Assembly: GCA_002441205.1 (NCBI GenBank)
Contig: DJVN01000020.1
Coordinates: 1 to 11,509 of the forward strand
DNA length: 11,509 nucleotides
Direction: 5' to 3'
From: Syntrophaceae bacterium UBA6255
Lineage (GTDB): Bacteria > Desulfobacterota > Syntrophia > Syntrophales > Smithellaceae
The first letter of the stretch is position 1; each line of letters begins with the position of its first letter. The position numbers and the translations under genes were made by a program. Below are positions 6,200 through 11,509 of this stretch, in pieces. The notes under the pieces are model-generated. The model was not told the DNA's origin and made no database searches. It saw only the letters and a list, made by a program, of their open reading frames with translations.

Positions 6200-7283
6200 T
6201 TTTAAAATCGCTGTTTTTGCCGGTGACGGTATCGGACCGGAAATCATGAAGGAAGCCTTAAAGATTTTAAATATTATCTCCAGCCACAAAAAGCTCAAAT
6301 TTCAATTCCATGAAGGACTTGTCGGCGGTATCGCTTACGATAGCTATGGGACACCCCTTCCTGATTCAAGCCTGAAGCTAGCTTTGCAGAGTAACGCTGT
6401 TTTGCTGGGTGCCGTAGGCGGTCCCCAATGGGAATCTCTGGACTACAGTGTCAGGCCGGAAAGAGCGCTGCTGGGCTTACGCGGCCGTTTGGGAATCTAT
6501 GCGAACCTGCGGCCCATCGTTGCTTTTGACGAACTGCTTGATGCGTCACCGCTTAAAAGAAATATCGTCCAGAACATTGATATTATGATTATCCGTGAAT
6601 TGACCGGTGATATTTATTTCGGCAAACCGCGCGGCGTAAAAAAAAGGATAAATGGGAAACGTCAGGGCATCAACACCATGGCTTATTCCGAGGATGAAAT
6701 TCACCGCATTGCCGTCCGTGCTTTTGAAATTGCCCGAACCCGCAAAAAAAATCTTGTTTCGGTGGATAAAGCCAACATTCTTGAAACCATGGAGTTATGG
6801 CGTGACGTGGTAACTGAAGTCGGACGACGTTACCCCGATGTTACGCTTAAGCACATGTATGTTGATAACTGCGCCTTACAACTCATCCGTGATCCGGCTC
6901 AGTTTGATGTCATTGTCACCACCAATTTATTCGGAGACATATTAAGCGATGAAGCTGCCATGTTGACCGGATCCATCGGCATGCTTCCCTCGGCAAGTTT
7001 GGGCAAAAAAACCGCTTTATATGAACCCATTCACGGCTCAGCTCCGGATATCGCCGGGAAAAACATTGCCAATCCATTGGCCATGATTCTGTCGCTGGCT
7101 TTGATGTTTCGTTATTCTTTGCCCATGCCAGCCGAAGCTGATCTGGTGGAAACTGCGGTTAGAAAAACGTTGGCGGACGGATTCCGAACGCAGGATATTC
7201 ATCAGCCGAATAAAAAACTTGTCGGCACCGAAGCAATGGGTGATCATGTGGCCAAGAATCTACGCAAGCTCTTGAATGAATAA
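6186..7283 (+). CDS. leuB: 3-isopropylmalate dehydrogenase
   Basis: LeuB oxidises and decarboxylates 3-isopropylmalate with NAD+ to 2-ketoisocaproate, the last dedicated leucine step before transamination. It has 365 residues, normal for the family. The N-terminal AGDGIGPEI, the substrate-binding arginines in LRGRLGIYANLRP, RELTGDIYFGKPRG, and the metal ligands Asp227 (YVDNCALQL), Asp251 and Asp255 (NLFGDILSDEAAM) are all present. The Asp positions coincide with E. coli numbering. The nucleotide-binding segment EPIHGSAPDIAGKNIANP follows. The ATG lies inside the leuD end (14-nt overlap) with only a weak AGAGAG upstream, so coupling to leuD translation is likely. It completes a leuACDB pathway order. 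Confidence 0.96.
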   Translation: MIKDNFKIAVFAGDGIGPEIMKEALKILNIISSHKKLKFQFHEGLVGGIAYDSYGTPLPDSSLKLALQSNAVLLGAVGGPQWESLDYSVRPERALLGLRGRLGIYANLRPIVAFDELLDASPLKRNIVQNIDIMIIRELTGDIYFGKPRGVKKRINGKRQGINTMAYSEDEIHRIAVRAFEIARTRKKNLVSVDKANILETMELWRDVVTEVGRRYPDVTLKHMYVDNCALQLIRDPAQFDVIVTTNLFGDILSDEAAMLTGSIGMLPSASLGKKTALYEPIHGSAPDIAGKNIANPLAMILSLALMFRYSLPMPAEADLVETAVRKTLADGFRTQDIHQPNKKLVGTEAMGDHVAKNLRKLLNE

Positions 7284-7323
7284 TATCCAATAAAAATGCG
7301 GATCATGCCTGCAGGGACAGGAA

Positions 7324-7941
7324 ATGGAATCAATCGTTTTTTTTGAAAAGATATTAATTAGTCCTCCCCGTGAAAAAATCTACCGGCGCCTTGGTTTCAA
7401 GAAAAAAACCACTGAACTTTCCGGTGCCCGGGGAAAAGAAACTGATTTTTTGATCAATGAAGCATCCTCTCTGATTTCTCTCAAGGGAATGATGGTGCGC
7501 CTTGCCATACAGCATAATGACGGTAAAAAAATAATGCTGTCTGGAGATTTGTCTTTCACAAGTCAGAAATTATCCAACGTTCTGCGCGATTGCGACGAAG
7601 CCGTTCTCATGGGAGCAACTGCCGGCAATGCCATCATGGAAGCGATCAAAGGAAAAACGTTTCAGGACGATTTAGCGGTTGCGGTTGTTTACGATGCCAC
7701 CGCCAGTGAAATGACTGACTCCGCTCTGGATTGGATTGTTCATTATACTAATCAACTGATCCGCCGTGAAGGCAAAACTCTTTTGCCGAGACGGTTTTCC
7801 GCCGGCTACGCCGATTTTGCACTGGAAAATCAAAAAATAATTTACGAAAAACTGCAAATGGAGAAATTTGGTGTAAAAATAAATTCCAATTTTATTCTCC
7901 TTCCTGAGAAATCAGTTACTGCGATCTGTGGTATTTGCTAA
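7324..7941 (+). CDS. Stand-alone MetH-type cobalamin reactivation domain protein
   Basis: This 205-residue protein matches the activation domain of B12-dependent methionine synthase. That domain binds S-adenosylmethionine and remethylates cob(II)alamin that has been oxidised out of the catalytic cycle. The C-terminal half carries the diagnostic features. These are a RxxxGY element (Arg157 to Tyr162, RFSAGY), corresponding to the RPAPGY that contacts AdoMet in E. coli MetH, and the terminal LLPEKSVTAICGI segment, as in other family members. LMGATAGNAI around residues 94-105 also fits. The usual proline before GY is alanine here. No homocysteine, folate or cobalamin-binding domain is attached; separate short versions are known in Thermotoga and anaerobes. 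The start has AGGGA six bases upstream. It begins 40 nt after leuB, so co-transcription is possible. The partner enzyme is not in the window. Confidence 0.82.
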   Translation: MESIVFFEKILISPPREKIYRRLGFKKKTTELSGARGKETDFLINEASSLISLKGMMVRLAIQHNDGKKIMLSGDLSFTSQKLSNVLRDCDEAVLMGATAGNAIMEAIKGKTFQDDLAVAVVYDATASEMTDSALDWIVHYTNQLIRREGKTLLPRRFSAGYADFALENQKIIYEKLQMEKFGVKINSNFILLPEKSVTAICGIC

Positions 7942-8180
7942 CCGCATACAGCAGAACAATTTATGCATGAAATCAAATAAGATCATGACAATCGTTTTTT
8001 CATCCGCACATAAAATTCCCGGCTTAACGACGTATTTATTCTATAAAAAAGATTTCTTATACTGTTCCGCAATAACATCTCTCTTGATAATTTTAAAATT
8101 ATATAATATTATAAAATTCAATTGCGAGCTGTTCAATTCTTCTAACCACGACCCCTTTGCCGTCACGAAAAGGCTAATTC
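7942..8180 (+). promoter_or_regulatory. AT-rich spacer upstream of the HD-GYP regulator
   Basis: This 239-nt gap separates the reactivation-domain gene from the regulator gene. An open frame of 94 codons crosses it (7928-8212), but it overlaps both neighbours, has no ribosome binding site and reads as random AT-rich sequence. No intrinsic terminator with a clear stem and T run is seen after 7941. Confidence 0.5.
8084..8112 (+). promoter_or_regulatory. Candidate sigma70 promoter of the HD-GYP regulator gene
   Basis: TTGATA (8084-8089) and TATTAT (8107-8112) are separated by the ideal 17 bp. Predicted transcription would begin near 8119, leaving about 60 nt before the ATG at 8181. The surroundings are AT-rich, so a chance match is possible. 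Confidence 0.5.
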
Positions 8181-11100
8181 ATGAAAAAAAACCGTTCATC
8201 TGGCATGAATGATTCCCAACACATCAGGGTATTGATCATTGAAGATTCTGAAGATGATGTGTTGCTTATCGAGCGGGAGTTAAAAAAGGGAGGATATAAC
8301 CCTGTCCATGAGCGGATAGAAACTGCTTCTGCTATGAAAAAAGCCCTTCACGAGAATCAATGGGACTTTATTCTCTGTGATTACAAAATGCCCAATTTTA
8401 ACGCTCCGGCCGCCCTCACGTTACTCAAGGAAGAAAACGTCGATATCCCGGTTATCATTGTATCCGGAACGATCGGCGAAGAGAAAGCGGTGGAATGCAT
8501 GCGCATGGGCGCCCATGATTACATCATGAAGGGCAACTATTCACGTCTTTGCCCGGTCATCGCCAGAGAACTGCAAGAATCAAGACTCCGAAAAATACAG
8601 AAGGAAACAGAATCCCAAAAAAAGGCCGCCCTTGAACAATTGCGTCTCAGCGAGGAACGCTACCGCAAAATTACGAAATGCATTCCGGATTTGATTTGGA
8701 TTATGGATTTATCGGGCCGGTTCATCTATGCCAATGAAGCGGTGGAACGCACTCACGGCTGGACAGCCGATGAGTATGTTAACCTGTCTTTGCAAGACCT
8801 GGTCTCACCTCAACAAATCGCGAGCGACACTGCAATACTCGCAGAACAACTTGTGAAAGCCAATGAACCCGGGTTCGATCGAAATACGACTCTCACTTTT
8901 GAATCGGAAGAATTACGCAAGGACGGTTCAACCTTCTGGGCTGAGATCACGGCCACCTTTCTGTGGTCGGAGGACGGTAAACCCAATGGCATTCTCGGCA
9001 TTACACGCGACATTACCGAACGAAAGTTGACCCATGAATTTCTGAAGGAAAGTGAAAAGAAATATAAACTCCTCACAGAAAAGATGACCGATATCGTCTG
9101 GATTGTAGACGAGAATTTACGGACAGTTTATGTCACTCCTTCCGTCCAGACGGTGCTGGGCTTCACTCAGGAAGAAAGAATGAATCAAAACGCGGATCAG
9201 CAGCTGACGCCTGATTCATTGTCTTTCGCGCTGGAGGTTCTGTACAAAGAGCTTGCCATTGAAGAACATGGCGGTGGCGATCCCAACAGGTCCGCGACTC
9301 TCATATTGGAATATTATCATAAGAACGGCTCAACCATTTGGATGGAAACGATCATGAGCGCGCTTCGCAATGATCAGGGTGTCGCAATCGGCATTCATGG
9401 TGTTTCCAGAGATATCACTGAACGACGGCAGGCCGAGTTGGCCAGAGAAACGGCTTTGGAAGAGTTGAGAAAGAGCGAAGAATTACAGACAAGATTGGTC
9501 AATGCCATCCCCGATATTATTGTCGGCACCGATCTTGAAGGCAATATTCTCTTTGTGAATGATAACACGCTCCGGATAGGCGGTTACAGCCGGGAGGAAT
9601 TAGAAGGACAATCTCTGCTTAAATATATAGCTCCTGAACATCTTGAGGACGCAGCGAACAACATGTCGCTCAGGATGGAGAGAAGAGTCGGGCCAAGAGA
9701 ATACAATTTAATAACAAAAGACAAACGGGAAATACCTTTCGAAGTTATTGGAGACGTTTTGCGCAATGAAGATGGAATGCCTTTCGGCCTTGTCAATGTC
9801 GGTCGAGATCTGACTGAAAGAAAGCAGACGGAGACAATTCTACGAGAGAAAGAGGAACGTCTGTGCGGCATTACCGCAAACCTGCCGGGCGTTATTTTCC
9901 AGTTCTACGCGAAAGACAGCGGCGAATATGGAATCAGCTACATCAGTGAGCCGCTGGATGAATTTGCGAAAATATTGCAGAAACTGGATACGACAAATCT
10001 GGATACAGTATTTCCCGATTTTCTTTCCCGCATTCATGAAGGCGATCGGGAAAGATTTATTACGTCCATTAAAACGGCGGTGGAAAATGTTTCCCGCTGG
10101 AACTTCGAAGGCCGGGTTGCCATACAATCAGGCAAAATAATCTGGTTTCAGGGACTATCCGTACCGACGCGCCTTGAAGATCAGATCGTGTTTGACGGAA
10201 TTTTACTGAACATTTCGGAGCGCAAGCTGGCGGAGGAAATTTCACAAAAATCCGAGGAAAAATTCCACAAAATTTTCATGACGACGCCGGAGTGCATTGT
10301 CATTTCGCGATTGAATGACAGTTTTATTATTGACGCGAATAAAGGATATGAAGATATCTTAGGATGGAAACGCGAAGACGTCATTGGAAAAAACGCTGAA
10401 GAATTCTTAAAATTATTCTGGATGGATCCATCGGAACGCGACTTTATGGTGAAAGAATTAAAATGCGGCAGAGAGATCCTGAATCGGGAGCTCAAATTCA
10501 GGAAAAATGACGGATCCGAGCGTTTTGGTAATTACTCTGCCCGAACCATAACCATCGACGAACAAGAGTGCATTATTTTTATCCTTCAGGACATCACCGA
10601 TCGTAAATTGATGGAGATAGAACTTAAACGCACATTGGAAACCCTGATGAAATCCGTCGGAACAACTATTCAGGTTATGGTAGCCGCCATAGAAATGAGA
10701 GATCCCTATACGGCCGGGCATCAATTGCGGGTTGCGGACATCGCCAGAGCCATTGCCACGGAAATGAAACTAGCTCCGGACAGAGTTGACGGTATCCGGA
10801 TGGCCGGCACGATCCACGATATCGGCAAATTATCCATTCCGGCAGAGATATTGTCCAAACCCACAAAATTGACAAAGATCGAATATTCCCTAATTCAAGA
10901 GCATTCTCTGAGCGGATATGAAATGTTGAAAAATGTGGAATCCCCCTGGCCGCTGGCTGAAATCGTGTATCAGCATCACGAACGCACCAATGGCACGGGC
11001 TATCCGAGACAGCTGAAAGGGGATGAAATCATTCTCGAAGCCCGCATTCTTGCCGTGGCTGATGTTGTTGAAGCCATGGCTTCTCACCGTCCTTATCGCG

Positions 11101-11228
11101 CGTCACTGGGTATTGTCGCAGCGTTGGAAGAAATTGAAAAAAATAAGGGTGTTTTTTATGATCAAACTGTCGTCGATGCCTGCCTGAGATTATTTCGGGA
11201 AAAAAACTACCAAATTCCCCAAATATAA
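8181..11228 (+). CDS. Response regulator with five PAS domains and an HD-GYP domain
   Basis: This 1015-residue cytosolic protein probably links a histidine kinase signal to cyclic di-GMP breakdown. Residues 15-133 form a receiver domain: acidic pair Glu21-Asp22, phospho-acceptor Asp67 (LCDYKMP), and Lys117. Five PAS modules follow, each ending in a D/N-[IL]-[TS]-[ED]-R-[KR] motif at about residues 277, 411, 543, 677 and 804, giving spans near 150-281, 288-415, 428-547, 562-681 and 695-808. The C-terminal HD-GYP phosphodiesterase (about 830-1010) has His847, His879-Asp880, His932-His933-Glu934, Gly940-Tyr941-Pro942 and Asp961, so it looks catalytically intact. The usual HHExxDGxGYP has Asn937 for Asp, a variant I regard as common. 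There are no membrane segments and no GGDEF, kinase or DNA-binding domain. AAAAGG sits seven bases before the ATG. The ligands of the PAS domains are unknown. Confidence 0.93.
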   Translation: MKKNRSSGMNDSQHIRVLIIEDSEDDVLLIERELKKGGYNPVHERIETASAMKKALHENQWDFILCDYKMPNFNAPAALTLLKEENVDIPVIIVSGTIGEEKAVECMRMGAHDYIMKGNYSRLCPVIARELQESRLRKIQKETESQKKAALEQLRLSEERYRKITKCIPDLIWIMDLSGRFIYANEAVERTHGWTADEYVNLSLQDLVSPQQIASDTAILAEQLVKANEPGFDRNTTLTFESEELRKDGSTFWAEITATFLWSEDGKPNGILGITRDITERKLTHEFLKESEKKYKLLTEKMTDIVWIVDENLRTVYVTPSVQTVLGFTQEERMNQNADQQLTPDSLSFALEVLYKELAIEEHGGGDPNRSATLILEYYHKNGSTIWMETIMSALRNDQGVAIGIHGVSRDITERRQAELARETALEELRKSEELQTRLVNAIPDIIVGTDLEGNILFVNDNTLRIGGYSREELEGQSLLKYIAPEHLEDAANNMSLRMERRVGPREYNLITKDKREIPFEVIGDVLRNEDGMPFGLVNVGRDLTERKQTETILREKEERLCGITANLPGVIFQFYAKDSGEYGISYISEPLDEFAKILQKLDTTNLDTVFPDFLSRIHEGDRERFITSIKTAVENVSRWNFEGRVAIQSGKIIWFQGLSVPTRLEDQIVFDGILLNISERKLAEEISQKSEEKFHKIFMTTPECIVISRLNDSFIIDANKGYEDILGWKREDVIGKNAEEFLKLFWMDPSERDFMVKELKCGREILNRELKFRKNDGSERFGNYSARTITIDEQECIIFILQDITDRKLMEIELKRTLETLMKSVGTTIQVMVAAIEMRDPYTAGHQLRVADIARAIATEMKLAPDRVDGIRMAGTIHDIGKLSIPAEILSKPTKLTKIEYSLIQEHSLSGYEMLKNVESPWPLAEIVYQHHERTNGTGYPRQLKGDEIILEARILAVADVVEAMASHRPYRASLGIVAALEEIEKNKGVFYDQTVVDACLRLFREKNYQIPQI

Positions 11229-11444
11229 ATTTATTCAAAATTTTCTTCAGTGCGGATATTAACCTGAATAGTGTAAGGATGATCAAAAAACCGTCTTCGA
11301 ATTTAAAATCAGGAATCATTAAAACATTTATTCATTGCCGGCTTAAAAAAAATGACACTTCTCATATAAAATTTGCTATTATGACACAAGACTGTTTTTC
11401 ATCTGTGATTATCGCGTTATATAAAATACTCAAAAGGTAAATAT
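11229..11444 (+). promoter_or_regulatory. Spacer between the two response-regulator genes
   Basis: In this 216-nt non-coding gap I see no hairpin with a T run that would end the upstream gene. A promoter-like element lies near its right end and is listed separately. Confidence 0.45.
11352..11387 (+). promoter_or_regulatory. Candidate extended -10 promoter with a direct repeat
   Basis: TGC directly before TATTAT (11377-11382) forms an extended -10 motif. ATGACA (11352-11357) could be a -35 box, but its 19-bp spacing is long. ATGACAC occurs at both 11352-11358 and 11381-11387, 29 bp apart, which might be a binding site or chance. A start near 11389 would leave about 55 nt before the ATG at 11445. 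Confidence 0.35.
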
Positions 11445-11509
11445 ATGGCAAAAAATACTGCATCTAAAATCATTGAACGACAAACTCTCCGTGTCCTGAT
11501 GATTGAAGA
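11445..11509 (+). CDS. Start of a second protein, probably a response regulator (runs off the window)
   Basis: Only 21 complete codons are visible: MAKNTASKIIERQ followed by TLRVLMIE, with the next codon beginning GA. The hydrophobic strand leading into an acidic pair is how receiver domains begin, and it parallels HIRVLIIEDSEDD in the preceding regulator. The start is supported by AAAAGG (11432-11437) seven bases upstream. The call rests on a very short match, so the rest of the protein, including any output domain, is unknown. Confidence 0.6.
   Translation, partial: MAKNTASKIIERQTLRVLMIE

Noticed and set aside
7928..8212. 94-codon frame between the reactivation-domain gene and the HD-GYP regulator
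   Set aside because: It overlaps both neighbours out of frame, lacks a Shine-Dalgarno, and crosses the predicted promoter.
10980..11015. Loss of HD-GYP activity suggested by Asn in HHERTNGTGYP
   Set aside because: The metal-binding His/Asp residues and GYP are intact, and Asn at this place occurs in many family members as far as I recall.

Overview
The window looks like two organisms joined inside one gene. The left part (about 1-3400) reads as Bacteroidetes, probably flavobacterial. Its starts lack Shine-Dalgarno sequences, leuA has a TAnnTTTG-type -7 box, leucine is written TTA/TTG, and a flavobacterial-looking hairpin repeat is present. The right part (about 3470-11509) reads as a deltaproteobacterium of the Syntrophus/Smithella type. 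Most of its genes have AG-rich ribosome binding sites, leucine is mostly CTG, and it encodes a multi-PAS HD-GYP response regulator. The switch falls in the most conserved stretch of leuA. A metagenome assembly chimera is the simplest explanation; cross-phylum recombination is the exciting but less likely one.

Layout, left part. The minus strand carries the 5' end of ilvD (1-391). It is preceded by a classic transcription attenuator: a 21-residue leader peptide with seven Ile codons (673-738), an 11-bp antiterminator pairing and a strong intrinsic terminator (602-639). Then come two small repeats (837-993) and a 514-residue conserved protein of unknown function (1035-2579, minus). leuA starts divergently at 2730.

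Layout, right part, all on the plus strand. First is the leucine pathway: the 3' half of leuA, leuC (GTG start), leuD and leuB, which overlaps leuD by 14 nt. Next is a stand-alone MetH-type cobalamin reactivation domain (7324-7941). After a 239-nt AT-rich gap with a good sigma70-like promoter comes a 1015-residue REC-(PAS)5-HD-GYP regulator (8181-11228). The window ends in the first codons of what looks like a second response regulator (11445 onward).

Function. ilvD makes the 2-keto acid precursors of valine and isoleucine. LeuA, LeuCD and LeuB convert 2-ketoisovalerate to 2-ketoisocaproate, the leucine precursor. The reactivation-domain protein probably serves B12 enzymes, and the HD-GYP protein probably degrades cyclic di-GMP in answer to phosphorylation and sensed ligands. 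I see no phage, transposase, CRISPR, rRNA or tRNA. No undescribed system is evident; the attenuator and the leuA junction are the most notable items.
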